Shown in pieces: positions 34,083 through 42,229 of a DNA stretch of 64,000 bases. The notes under the pieces were generated by a model. That model was not told the origin of the DNA. It saw nothing but the letters and a program-made list of their open reading frames with translations, and did no database searches. The stretch covers positions 62,001 to 126,000 of the forward strand of contig CAZIFA010000002.1 of NCBI GenBank assembly GCA_964539025.1. The letters run 5' to 3'. The first letter of the stretch is position 1, and every line of letters starts with the position of its first letter. Position numbers and translations under genes: made by a program. Source of the DNA: Micavibrio_A sp964539025 (lineage in GTDB: Bacteria > Pseudomonadota > Alphaproteobacteria > Micavibrionales > Micavibrionaceae).

Positions 34083-35984
34083 ATGCCCTCCAGCCGCCCG
34101 TTAAAGATACAAACGCACACCCGCACCGAAAGCCAAGCGCTTTTGGATCAATCGGTTGCGCGTATCATTCTGGGGCTGGATGGAGAAATCCTGTTCGTCA
34201 ATGCCGCCTGTGAAATGATGGCGGGCGAAAGCCTCAAAGGCCGCAACTTCCTCAAAGTCGCCGAGTTCATCGACGCCGAAGAAGCGTTCCGCAATTCGCC
34301 GCTGCTGTTCGCCCAAGAAAACATGATCATGAGCGCGCTGCGCAGCGGCCTGCATGAGATCAACTTCCCCAAAACCGGCGAACGCGTGGCGCTGCAATTC
34401 GACAACGTCATGGCCAAGAACGGCGAACGCTTCGTCATCGCCTCTGCGCTCGAACATGACGAAGACCTCTCCAACACGATCGAAGATTTGATTGGTCGTA
34501 CTGGCTCTCCTGAAAAAACGATGATCGGGCATTTCCTCGATCTCTCCAGCGACCTTCTGAGCGTCGCGCTCGGCGATGGTGCATTCGAAAGCATCAACGA
34601 AAAATTCACGCATCTTCTGGGATTCACGTTGGATGACCTGCATGGCCACAACTTCCTCGATCTTGTCCACCCGGATGATCGCGCCGCAGTGCGAAACTCG
34701 ATGCAGACCTTGTTGCGCGATGAAATGGATTCATCGATCAACTTCGAATGCCGTCTGATCTCTAATGAAGCCAAGATCCTCTGGATGGAATGGAAACATA
34801 AAAGAGCGGATGGCAAGCTTTACAGCGCAGGCCGCGATCTCACTTCCATTAAGAAACACGAACAGGCGCTGCACAGGCGTGAACAACAGCTATTAGAGGC
34901 CGAAGCCATCGGCCACATGGGTCACTGGCACTGGACGGTGGGGCAGCAGGAATTGCGCTTCTCCGATGAGATATACCGCATCTTCGGCGTTGATCGTACA
35001 CGCTTCGTCCCTACGTTGGACAATGTCAACGCTATGCTCCACCGCCGCGATGCGGACCGGATGATGCAGGCGTTCCATCGCGCCATCATTGAACAAAACG
35101 ACCACGAGATCGATTTCCGCGTGATTACAAAAGACGGTGAAACCCGTCATGTCCGCTGTCAGGGACGCTGTGAATTCGATTCCGAAGGCGATGTCGTGGC
35201 ACTCTACGGCATCATGCAGGATGTCACGCAAACCATGCAGCATGAACAAGCGCTTCTTGAAGCCAAGGAGGCCGCCGAGCGTGCCTACGCCGCCAAATCG
35301 CAATTCCTCGCCAACATGTCACATGAACTGCGCACGCCGCTAAACGCCATCATCGGCTTTTCAGAGATGATGCAGCAGCAACTGCTCGGCCCTATCGGCA
35401 ATGATCGCTATATCGATTACATCAAAGGCATCCGCGAGAGCGGCGAACACCTGCTCGACCTGATCACCGATATTCTCGACATGTCAAAGATCGAAGCGGG
35501 AAAATACGAACTAGACCTGGAAGATATCAACCTTTCCAAAACCATTCGTCTCGCCGTTCATATGATCGAAGGCCGCGCCGTCGAAACCGGCATCAAAATC
35601 GCGGTGAAAATCCCGGATGAGAATCTGCGCATCGTTGCTGATCGCCGTGCGGTTATGCAGATCATGCTCAACCTTTTGTCCAACGCCGTGAAATTCAGCC
35701 ATGAAAACGGCAGGATCGAAGTCGAATGCACCGCTAACAACAACTATGCAACCATCCGCGTGAAAGATCACGGCATAGGTATTCCGGCGAACAAACTGCC
35801 AACCATCACCAACCCGTTCGAACAGGCCGCCAATCAATACACGCGCAACCACGAAGGATCTGGCCTCGGTCTTTCGATCACCAAGGAACTCACCGAACTG
35901 CATGGCGGTGCCATCCATATCGAATCTCAGGTGGATGTGGGAACGACGGTGACGATAAGATTGCCGCTCAACGCTTCGGCTTGA
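34083..35984 (+). CDS. Cytoplasmic PAS-domain sensor histidine kinase
   Basis: 633 residues without membrane helices. Three PAS-type domains come first: ~25-125, ~150-260 (FTLDDLHGHNFLDLVHPDDR) and ~275-390 (FSDEIYRIFGVD). Then the HisKA domain with the phospho-accepting His414 in MSHELRTPLNAIIGFSEMM, followed by the ATPase domain with NLLSNAVKFS (N box), DHGIGIP (G1, ~562) and GSGLGLSITKEL (G2, ~593). It lacks a receiver domain, and no response regulator lies next to it, so it is an orphan kinase. The architecture is like soluble cell-cycle or stress kinases of alphaproteobacteria; the signal is unknown. It ends exactly where the convergent SDR gene ends. Confidence 0.92.
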   Translation: MPSSRPLKIQTHTRTESQALLDQSVARIILGLDGEILFVNAACEMMAGESLKGRNFLKVAEFIDAEEAFRNSPLLFAQENMIMSALRSGLHEINFPKTGERVALQFDNVMAKNGERFVIASALEHDEDLSNTIEDLIGRTGSPEKTMIGHFLDLSSDLLSVALGDGAFESINEKFTHLLGFTLDDLHGHNFLDLVHPDDRAAVRNSMQTLLRDEMDSSINFECRLISNEAKILWMEWKHKRADGKLYSAGRDLTSIKKHEQALHRREQQLLEAEAIGHMGHWHWTVGQQELRFSDEIYRIFGVDRTRFVPTLDNVNAMLHRRDADRMMQAFHRAIIEQNDHEIDFRVITKDGETRHVRCQGRCEFDSEGDVVALYGIMQDVTQTMQHEQALLEAKEAAERAYAAKSQFLANMSHELRTPLNAIIGFSEMMQQQLLGPIGNDRYIDYIKGIRESGEHLLDLITDILDMSKIEAGKYELDLEDINLSKTIRLAVHMIEGRAVETGIKIAVKIPDENLRIVADRRAVMQIMLNLLSNAVKFSHENGRIEVECTANNNYATIRVKDHGIGIPANKLPTITNPFEQAANQYTRNHEGSGLGLSITKELTELHGGAIHIESQVDVGTTVTIRLPLNASA

Positions 35985-36920
35985 TCAGCCTTCTGATCCT
36001 GCGAACATGGGAAGATATTGGTGCGCCTGCTGATCGCTCTCCGCTTCCAGACACGCATCGATGCCTTTGCGGAAGTCCGGGTATTTGAGTGTGACACCAA
36101 GCTCTTCCTTGATGCGCCGGTTGGATACGCGTTTGTTATCGGAATAGAAGCTGCGCACGATCGGTGCCATGTCGGCTTCGCTGTATGGGATGATCGGTGG
36201 CGGTGTTACACCAAGAAGCTCACAAGCATAAGTGATCACTTCCCAGCTCGGCACCGGATCGTCATCGGCGAGGTTGTAAGCCGCGCCCGGATTGGGCTTT
36301 GCCATCGAAGCCATCAGAACCTGCACGATGTCCTCGACATGGATGCGGTTGAACACCTGCCCGGGCTTGTTGATGCGTCTAGCAACACCGGCGCGCACCG
36401 AATCCAGCGCGCTGCGCCCCGGCCCGTAAATACCCGCAAGCCGGAACACATGCAGCGGCAGGCCGTAATTCATCAACAGCGAATACCATTCCTCTTCCGC
36501 GCGTACGCGGCGCGATCCGCGTTTGGAATTGGGACGAATCTCTGAATTCTCATCCACCGTGCCGCCCGCGCGGTCGCCATAGACGCCGATGGTCGAAAGA
36601 TACCCGACCCACTCCAGCGTCGGGATACGCGCGATATCGGCCGCATGCATGGCAAAGGTGGGATCGCCGCGATCATCGGGCGGAGTTGAAATCAGAAGAT
36701 GCGTAACGCCATCGAGAATGAAGTAAGGATCGCCCAGCGGATGTTCGTAATCGAAAAGGTGAGCGTTAATGCCCTTGGAACGAAGAAATGCGCGCTTTTC
36801 CAGATCGCGCGTGGTTCCGGACACGCTCCATCCGCCTTGCTGCATCAATTCATGCGCAAGATAATCGCAGGTATATCCATACCCGAAACAAAATAATTTT
36901 TTACCCTGAACCATAATCAC
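35985..36920 (-). CDS. NAD(P)-dependent epimerase/dehydratase-like SDR (YeeZ-like)
   Basis: 311 residues of the extended SDR class. The N-terminal nucleotide-binding motif is CFGYGYTCDYLAHEL, a less usual form of GxGxxG. LSTIGVYGDRAGGTVDE contains the serine/tyrosine region, and FRLAGIYGPGRSALD and FNRIHVEDIVQVLMA are standard epimerase landmarks. It lacks the usual YxxxK (the tyrosine of GVYGDR is followed differently), so catalysis may be altered, as in YeeZ-type members. The substrate is unknown. It lies 44 bp downstream of the FzlA-like gene on the same strand. Confidence 0.8.
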   Translation of the reverse strand: MIMVQGKKLFCFGYGYTCDYLAHELMQQGGWSVSGTTRDLEKRAFLRSKGINAHLFDYEHPLGDPYFILDGVTHLLISTPPDDRGDPTFAMHAADIARIPTLEWVGYLSTIGVYGDRAGGTVDENSEIRPNSKRGSRRVRAEEEWYSLLMNYGLPLHVFRLAGIYGPGRSALDSVRAGVARRINKPGQVFNRIHVEDIVQVLMASMAKPNPGAAYNLADDDPVPSWEVITYACELLGVTPPPIIPYSEADMAPIVRSFYSDNKRVSNRRIKEELGVTLKYPDFRKGIDACLEAESDQQAHQYLPMFAGSEG

Positions 36921-36964
36921 ACCAGTCTATTTTTATTATTGTTTGTCCGGTTCGGGACGTTCTT

Positions 36965-37633
36965 TTAAAAGTCTACGTTTTCGTAGTGTTCCACGGGCGT
37001 AAAGCCCGGAATTCTGTCTTCCAGTAGCGATTTAAAGCTGGGCCTTGATTTTACGCGGGAATACCAATCGCGGGCGGCGTGATGTTCTTCCCATGGCACA
37101 TCGCCGATATAATCGATGGATGATAGATGCGCCGCCGCCGCGATATCGGCCAGCGTGAACGCTTCACCCGCCAGCCATTTGCGCTTCTCGGTCAGGAAGC
37201 CGATGTAATCAAGATGGTAGTGGATGTTGGCATGTCCGGCCCGGATCGAAGGGCCGTGCGGTTCACCCAGTTTCAGGAAACGTTTCATCAGCTTTTCGCC
37301 GACGAGATTTTCAGTCACTTCCTTGTTGAATTTTACGTCAAACCATCCGACGAGGCGGCGCGTTTCCGCGCGCTGAATGGCATCGGAACCTAGAAGATTG
37401 ATTTGAGGATAAACTTCTTCGATATATTCGCAGATGACTTGGGAGTTAGAGAGGATGGTGCCGTCTTCTTCGACCATCACAGGCACATCGCCCGCCGGGT
37501 TCATGGCAAGGAACGCCGTGCGGCGTTCCCAGATTTTTTCCACCTGCAAATCGAATTCCAGCTTTTTTTCGGCGAGTGCAAGACGCACTTTCCGCGAAAA
37601 AGGATGCAGCCATACGTGATACAGCGTTCTCAT
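36965..37633 (-). CDS. fzlA: FzlA-like glutathione S-transferase-fold protein
   Basis: 222 residues with a thioredoxin-like N-terminal domain (LYHVWLHPFSRKVRLALAEK, ~4-23) and an all-helical C-terminal domain (WLAGEAFTLADIAAAAHLSS). The start, and a conserved C-terminal tail (IPGFTPVEHYENVDF), resemble FzlA, the FtsZ-binding GST homologue that bundles FtsZ filaments and permits constriction in alphaproteobacteria. The call rests on recalled tail and N-terminal patterns. An ordinary GST of the same class is the alternative. The GST-type catalytic Ser position is not clearly kept. It starts at the ATG at 37631-37633. Confidence 0.65.
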   Translation of the reverse strand: MRTLYHVWLHPFSRKVRLALAEKKLEFDLQVEKIWERRTAFLAMNPAGDVPVMVEEDGTILSNSQVICEYIEEVYPQINLLGSDAIQRAETRRLVGWFDVKFNKEVTENLVGEKLMKRFLKLGEPHGPSIRAGHANIHYHLDYIGFLTEKRKWLAGEAFTLADIAAAAHLSSIDYIGDVPWEEHHAARDWYSRVKSRPSFKSLLEDRIPGFTPVEHYENVDF

Positions 37634-37689
37634 TATGCCAAGAAGCTTACCTTATCGAAAAGATTAGGTACAGAGGCTTTCTTGACGTT

Positions 37690-38895
37690 TTATTGCGCGG
37701 CTTTGAGATCGATTATCACCCTAACGTCATGGCCGACCATGGATTCATCCGCCCATTGTCCACGCCCGACGCCAAAGTTCGTGCCGTTCAAGGTGATCTC
37801 GCCCAGCATATGCGCCGTGTTGTCCTTGATCTCCAGCGTAAACGGGATAATCAACGGCATGGTTTTATCGCGAATCGTCAAATCGCCAATGGCTATGTAA
37901 TGGTTTCCATCCGCCTTTTCGAATTTGGTGGCGATAAAACGGCTTTGCGGGAATTTTTCGGAATCAAACCATTCCGTTCCCACTATGTTCGTGTCCCTGT
38001 CGGCATCACCAGTTGCAACCTTTGTCATGTCGATCGTGATGTCTGCCTTCGCGGTGGACAGATCATCGGGATTGAAGATGATCGTACCGTTGAAATCGCC
38101 GAACTCACCGGTGAAAGGCGCTTTGTACAGCAGGGCTTCGAATTGCAGCTTGCTGATGGAGGGGATAATCGCCCAGCCATGTTCAGGCAGATTTTCGACG
38201 GGCGACATTGCAACAGGCTCCACTGCGGTTGGCGCGGCAATTTCCTGCTGCGGTTCTTCGTTCAGAAAATCTTCACCCATGAAATAGGCGCATGCGGCAA
38301 AAGACGATCCGGCCAGCAGAACAACAATGACAGGAAGCAAAAACCCTTCCTTTTTAAAAGTCATGCGCTGCAGCGTTTCGTCTTTGTCGATCACATGGTG
38401 CTTGAGCGCGCCCGCGATATGCAGGCCAAGCACGAAAAGCAGCGTATAGGCCAGGATTTCATGAATCTCGGAGAACAGATCGCCGAGCCCTTCGTCCTTC
38501 CCGATGAGGGTCGGCATCTGCATACCGAAAAACGGCACGGGAAATTCGCCCGCATTAGACATCAACCACCCCGATAACGGCATGCCGATCATGCACACGT
38601 AAAGCCAGAAATGCGCGGCGGCGGCCAGCGTCACTTCCCAATGGGCGTGGGTTTCCAGATGGTCGGGCGGCGGCGAAACAAACCGCCACGCAATGCGCGT
38701 CAGCCCCAAAAAGAACACCAGCAGGCCAAAAGATTTGTGCATGGCGTAAATTTCAATTTTCAGCGGTGAGTTTTCCATACCACCCATGAACAAACCAACG
38801 GGCAGCAATCCCAAAATCAGGACGGCAATGATCCAGTGAAACGTCCGGGCCAGAAGCCCGTATTCATCTTCTCGGTGTTGGAAATTTCCATGCAG
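37690..38895 (-). CDS. Cytochrome b561-YceI fusion protein
   Basis: About 400 residues in two parts. The N-terminal four-helix cytochrome b561 domain carries heme-ligand histidines (RTFHWIIAVLILG, YAMHKSFGLLVFFLG, AAHFWLYVCMIGMPLSGW, IHEILAYTLLFVLGLHIAG). A fifth helix and a Pro-rich linker lead to a periplasmic YceI lipocalin-like domain (WAIIPSISKLQF, TIDMTKVATGDADRD, FVLEIK-type strands, GVGRGQW), which binds isoprenoid-like lipids. The pair may pass electrons from quinol to a lipid-bound partner. No in-frame ATG fits: CTG at 38893-38895 follows AAGGA, a TTG lies at 38908-38910, and an out-of-frame ATG at 38889-38891 fits the ribosome binding site better, so the start is doubtful or a frameshift is present. 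Confidence 0.85.
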   Translation of the reverse strand: MHGNFQHREDEYGLLARTFHWIIAVLILGLLPVGLFMGGMENSPLKIEIYAMHKSFGLLVFFLGLTRIAWRFVSPPPDHLETHAHWEVTLAAAAHFWLYVCMIGMPLSGWLMSNAGEFPVPFFGMQMPTLIGKDEGLGDLFSEIHEILAYTLLFVLGLHIAGALKHHVIDKDETLQRMTFKKEGFLLPVIVVLLAGSSFAACAYFMGEDFLNEEPQQEIAAPTAVEPVAMSPVENLPEHGWAIIPSISKLQFEALLYKAPFTGEFGDFNGTIIFNPDDLSTAKADITIDMTKVATGDADRDTNIVGTEWFDSEKFPQSRFIATKFEKADGNHYIAIGDLTIRDKTMPLIIPFTLEIKDNTAHMLGEITLNGTNFGVGRGQWADESMVGHDVRVIIDLKAAQ

Positions 38896-38902
38896 CGAAT
38901 CC

Positions 38903-39109
38903 TTATTCAATAATCGAACGATTATAGAGCCACACCCCGGCCCATGATCCCAGCGCAGCAAAAAGCCAGACCGCCAGCCCATAGGTCCAGCGCAGCGATT
39001 TATTCTTCAAAAGTTCGCGGGGATTATAGCCGCGCAAAAACATGTTGATGACGAACAACCCGGCCACAAAGCCGAGGACAAAACCGCCAATACCGAATGC
39101 GTAAACCAT
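38903..39109 (-). CDS. Small membrane protein, unknown
   Basis: 68 residues with two membrane helices (FGIGGFVLGFVAGLFVINMF and YGLAVWLFAALGSWAGVWLY) joined by a short basic loop (RGYNPRELLKNKSLR). It starts 9 bp after rsmD ends and stops just before the b561-YceI gene, so all are probably one transcript (rluB-rsmD-this gene-b561/YceI). No family is recognised. Confidence 0.7.
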   Translation of the reverse strand: MVYAFGIGGFVLGFVAGLFVINMFLRGYNPRELLKNKSLRWTYGLAVWLFAALGSWAGVWLYNRSIIE

Positions 39110-39118
39110 GGGGCCAAT

Positions 39119-39688
39119 CTAGCGCGCAACACCTGTCGCGGCAAGCAGGGCAATGCGCGTATCGCCATAATCGCGGGTCAGGATTAGTTCGAACCCATCC
39201 ACAGCCAACTTCCCCGGATCGAATGTTTTCTCGGTTTCGGTGAGGATATAGGCGTTTTTGGCGATCCAGCCCATCTGCCCGAGCCCCTTCAACGCTTGCG
39301 GCACCAGATCCTGTTTATAAGGCGGATCGAGGAAGACAAGATCGGCGGCCTGCAGTGTCGCGGGGCGAATTCCCGGCTTGGCGCAGTCCTTCAAAAGGAA
39401 TTGGGATTCAGCCGGAATTTTGAGTGCAGCATAATTTTTTTTGCAAAGATCGAGCGAGCGGCGATTTTTGTCGATAAAGATGCCGTGCCTTGCGCCCCAT
39501 GAGATCGCTTCAATGCCAAGCGCGCCCGTGCCGCAAAATCCATCGAGCACCACCGCTCCATCCACCGCGCCGCGGGAATTAAGAATGTTGAAAACGGCCT
39601 GGCGTACCTTGTCCGATGTCGGGCGGATCGTGCGATCCGTGGGCGATTCCAGGATGCGCCCACCATATTCACCGCCCGTAATTCTCAT
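39119..39688 (-). CDS. rsmD: 16S rRNA (guanine-966-N2)-methyltransferase
   Basis: Methylates G966 of 16S rRNA using S-adenosylmethionine. 189 residues, normal length. The conserved start MRITGGEYGGRILESP and RPTSDKVRQAVFNIL are signature segments. The SAM loop is LDGFCGTGALGIE (48-60), and the N2-amino methylation motif is DPPY (121-124). Its start overlaps the rluB stop by 4 bases, a common pairing in alphaproteobacteria, so the two are co-translated. Confidence 0.95.
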   Translation of the reverse strand: MRITGGEYGGRILESPTDRTIRPTSDKVRQAVFNILNSRGAVDGAVVLDGFCGTGALGIEAISWGARHGIFIDKNRRSLDLCKKNYAALKIPAESQFLLKDCAKPGIRPATLQAADLVFLDPPYKQDLVPQALKGLGQMGWIAKNAYILTETEKTFDPGKLAVDGFELILTRDYGDTRIALLAATGVAR

Positions 39689-40425
39689 TTGAAAAATCCC
39701 GGTAATTGTTCTTTGAGCATATTGGGGCGTATCTCCAGCACCGAACCCTTGGGAAGATTGCCCAGGTGGAACGGGCCGTAAGACACACGGATCAGGCGGT
39801 TGACCGCCAGTTCCAGATATTCCATCACATAGCGCACTTCGCGGTTCTTGCCTTCGGTTATTGTCACTTCTATCCAGTTGTTGCTACCCTGTTTGCTTTC
39901 GAATTTCGCATCGATAGGCCCGTATTTCACACCCTTGAAAGTTAGACCGTCTTTAAGCTTGTCCAGCTTCGCCTGCGTCACGTTACCAAACGCGCGCACG
40001 CGGTATTTGCGTTCCAGTGCGGTTGCGGGCAGTTCTAGATAACGCGATAACTCCCCATCATTGGTCAGTAGCAACAAACCTTCGGTGGTCAGGTCGAGCC
40101 GTCCCACCGACACAACGCGCGGTAAACCCCTAGGCAGCGCATCGAAAATGGTTTTACGGCCCTTTTCATCGCGGGCGGTGGTCACAAGGTCGCCGGGTTT
40201 ATGATAGAGGAACAGCCGGGTTTTTTCAGCTTCCTGCAGCATTTCGCCGTCTACGTATATCTCGTCATTGCGGCCGACGACACAGGCGGGGGATGTCAGT
40301 TTCTTGCCATTCACGCTCACGCGGCCAGCCTCGATCCATTTTTCGGCGTCCCGGCGCGAACACAGGCCCGCCCGCGCCATGCGCTTGGCGATCCGTTCCC
40401 CTTTGCTTTCTGCGTCATTTTCCAT
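39685..40425 (-). CDS. rluB: 23S rRNA pseudouridine synthase, RluB/RsuA family
   Basis: 246 residues. An N-terminal S4 RNA-binding domain (KRMARAGLCSRRDAEKWIEA, ~14-33) is followed by the RsuA-type catalytic domain with Asp111 in VGRLDLTTEGLLLLTNDG and the KNREVRYVMEYL motif near 190. The RluB assignment over RsuA or RluE follows the usual neighbour set (rsmD downstream, tadA divergent), as sequence alone does not settle it. The intergenic space to tadA is only 13 bases, so promoters of the divergent pair must lie inside the genes. Confidence 0.88.
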   Translation of the reverse strand: MENDAESKGERIAKRMARAGLCSRRDAEKWIEAGRVSVNGKKLTSPACVVGRNDEIYVDGEMLQEAEKTRLFLYHKPGDLVTTARDEKGRKTIFDALPRGLPRVVSVGRLDLTTEGLLLLTNDGELSRYLELPATALERKYRVRAFGNVTQAKLDKLKDGLTFKGVKYGPIDAKFESKQGSNNWIEVTITEGKNREVRYVMEYLELAVNRLIRVSYGPFHLGNLPKGSVLEIRPNMLKEQLPGFFK

Positions 40426-40438
40426 TATTCAAGGCCTT

Positions 40439-40900
40439 ATGTTTACAGAGCAAGACCATAGCCATATGCGGTCCGCGATGGAAGAGGCGAAAAAGGCCGC
40501 TTTGGCGGGCGAAGTGCCGATCGGTGCGGTTTTGGTCGATTCCAGGAACGGTCAGATCGTCACCCGCGCAGGAAACGGCACTATCGTCTTGTCCGACCCC
40601 ACCGCCCATGCCGAGATCCGCGTCATCCGCGAGCAATGCGAACGGGCGGGCGCCCAGCGTATCCCCGAATATGACCTCTATGTCACGCTGGAACCCTGCG
40701 CGATGTGCGCGGCGGCGATCGCCTTTGCTAGGATACGCAGGCTTGTGTTTGCAGCCAGCGATCCCAAGGGCGGCGGCGTTCTGCATGGCGGGAAGTTTTT
40801 TGAACAGCCAACCTGTCATCACAAAATCACGGTTGAGCATGGCCTGCTCGCCGATGATGGTGGCGTTATCTTAAAAGAGTTTTTCGCAAGCAGGCGTTAA
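40439..40900 (+). CDS. tadA: tRNA-specific adenosine deaminase
   Basis: Converts A34 to inosine in the tRNA-Arg(ACG) wobble position and is essential for decoding CGC/CGA codons. 153 residues. The zinc and catalytic residues are visible: His57 and Glu59 in THAEI-like AHAEIR, and Cys87 and Cys90 in LEPCAMCAAA. GEVPIGAVLV and the closing KGGGVLHGG-type loop are standard. The frame is open from 40268, but the ATG at 40439, with AAGG upstream, gives the right length. Its end overlaps purD, convergent, by 4 bases. Confidence 0.95.
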   Translation: MFTEQDHSHMRSAMEEAKKAALAGEVPIGAVLVDSRNGQIVTRAGNGTIVLSDPTAHAEIRVIREQCERAGAQRIPEYDLYVTLEPCAMCAAAIAFARIRRLVFAASDPKGGGVLHGGKFFEQPTCHHKITVEHGLLADDGGVILKEFFASRR

Positions 40901-42189
40901 GCAGCTTTGCTTTTGGCGGCCTTAACCGCGCGCCAGCCAATATCACGACGGCAAAAGCCTTCTGGCCATTCGATCTTATCGACCGCCGCATAGGCAAGTT
41001 TTTGTGCCTCGGCAACACTGAAGGCGGAAGCCGTAATCCCTAGAACCCGCCCACCGCTGCTGACGATTTCGCCTGCAGCATTTTTGGACGTCCCTGCATG
41101 GAAAACTTTCACGCCTTGCATGTTGTCCGCTTCATTCAATCCTTTGATCACACCACCTTTGGCGTAAGAACCGGGATATCCGTTGGCAGCCATGACAACG
41201 CATAGTGCCGTGTTCGATGACCATTGCAGTTGCGGATAAGTGTCGAGTTTTCCGGACGCAGTGGCATGGAGAAGTTCGAGTAAGTCATCTTGTAACCGCA
41301 GCAACATCGGCTGGCATTCCGGATCACCGAAACGAACGTTATATTCGATCAGGTAAGGCTCCCCCGCCACGATCATGATTCCCGCGAACAGAACACCCTG
41401 AAAGGGGTTACCGTCTTTTGCCATACCGCGCACGGTCGGCAGGATAATCCGTTCCATGATTTTTTGCTGCAGGCCCGGTGTCATTAAATGCGCGGGCGAA
41501 TAGGCCCCCATGCCGCCTGTGTTCGGCCCCACATCACCATCGCCGACGCGCTTATGATCCTGCGCCGAATTGAACGGGATAACATTTTTGCCATCGGAAA
41601 GTGCAAAGAAGCTCAGTTCTTCGCCATCGAGATATTCCTCGACCACGACTTCATGTCCCGCTGCACCGAAACTTCCGCCGAGCATGTCCTTGACGGTCGC
41701 AATCGCCTCATCAATGCTTTGCGCGATAATGACACCTTTACCGGCGGCAAGCCCGTCTGCCTTGACCACGATCGGCGTGCCCATCTTTTTGATAAAAGCG
41801 GACGCAGATTCCACATCTGTGAAACGACCATAGGCAGCGGTCGGAATATTATATTTGCTGCACAAATCCTTGGTGAAGGCTTTGGAACCTTCAAGCGCAG
41901 CCGCTGCTTTATTGGGACCGAATACCTTGATTCCTGCGCTCTGCAAAGAATCAGCCAAACCCGCAACCAGCGGACCTTCCGGACCAACGATAACAAAATC
42001 GATTTTGCGGTCTTTGGCAAAAGCCGTCAGGCCAGAAATATCTTCAACGCCGATATCGACGCATTCCGCGACTTCCGCGATACCGGGATTGCCGGGCGCG
42101 CAATAAAGTTTTTCACATTTTTCGCTGTTCGCCAGACGCCACGCCAGCGCGTGTTCGCGGCCACCCGATCCGACCAAAAGAACCTTCAT
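40897..42189 (-). CDS. purD: Phosphoribosylamine-glycine ligase (GARS)
   Basis: Second step of purine synthesis: joins glycine to phosphoribosylamine with ATP. 430 residues, the standard monofunctional length. The N-terminal motif is LLVGSGGREHALAWRLA. IVGPEGPLVAGLADSLQ, the ATP-grasp segment AAGKGVIIAQS, GVLFAGIMIV and YNVRFGDPECQPMLLRL mark the family. In many alphaproteobacteria purD lies directly beside xseA; here putA separates them. Confidence 0.96.
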   Translation of the reverse strand: MKVLLVGSGGREHALAWRLANSEKCEKLYCAPGNPGIAEVAECVDIGVEDISGLTAFAKDRKIDFVIVGPEGPLVAGLADSLQSAGIKVFGPNKAAAALEGSKAFTKDLCSKYNIPTAAYGRFTDVESASAFIKKMGTPIVVKADGLAAGKGVIIAQSIDEAIATVKDMLGGSFGAAGHEVVVEEYLDGEELSFFALSDGKNVIPFNSAQDHKRVGDGDVGPNTGGMGAYSPAHLMTPGLQQKIMERIILPTVRGMAKDGNPFQGVLFAGIMIVAGEPYLIEYNVRFGDPECQPMLLRLQDDLLELLHATASGKLDTYPQLQWSSNTALCVVMAANGYPGSYAKGGVIKGLNEADNMQGVKVFHAGTSKNAAGEIVSSGGRVLGITASAFSVAEAQKLAYAAVDKIEWPEGFCRRDIGWRAVKAAKSKAA

Positions 42190-42229
42190 GAAACGCCCCT
42201 TTTCTTAAGATTAGATGGGCATCATGCCT

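Noticed and set aside
33646..34104. A 152-codon frame beginning at the predicted transcription start
   Set aside because: It reads through a palindromic element, overlaps the histidine kinase start and has a non-protein-like composition. It is kept only as an alternative in a finding.
37576..38577. A 333-codon plus-strand frame opposite the b561-YceI gene
   Set aside because: The minus strand shows clear b561 and YceI domains; the plus frame has none.
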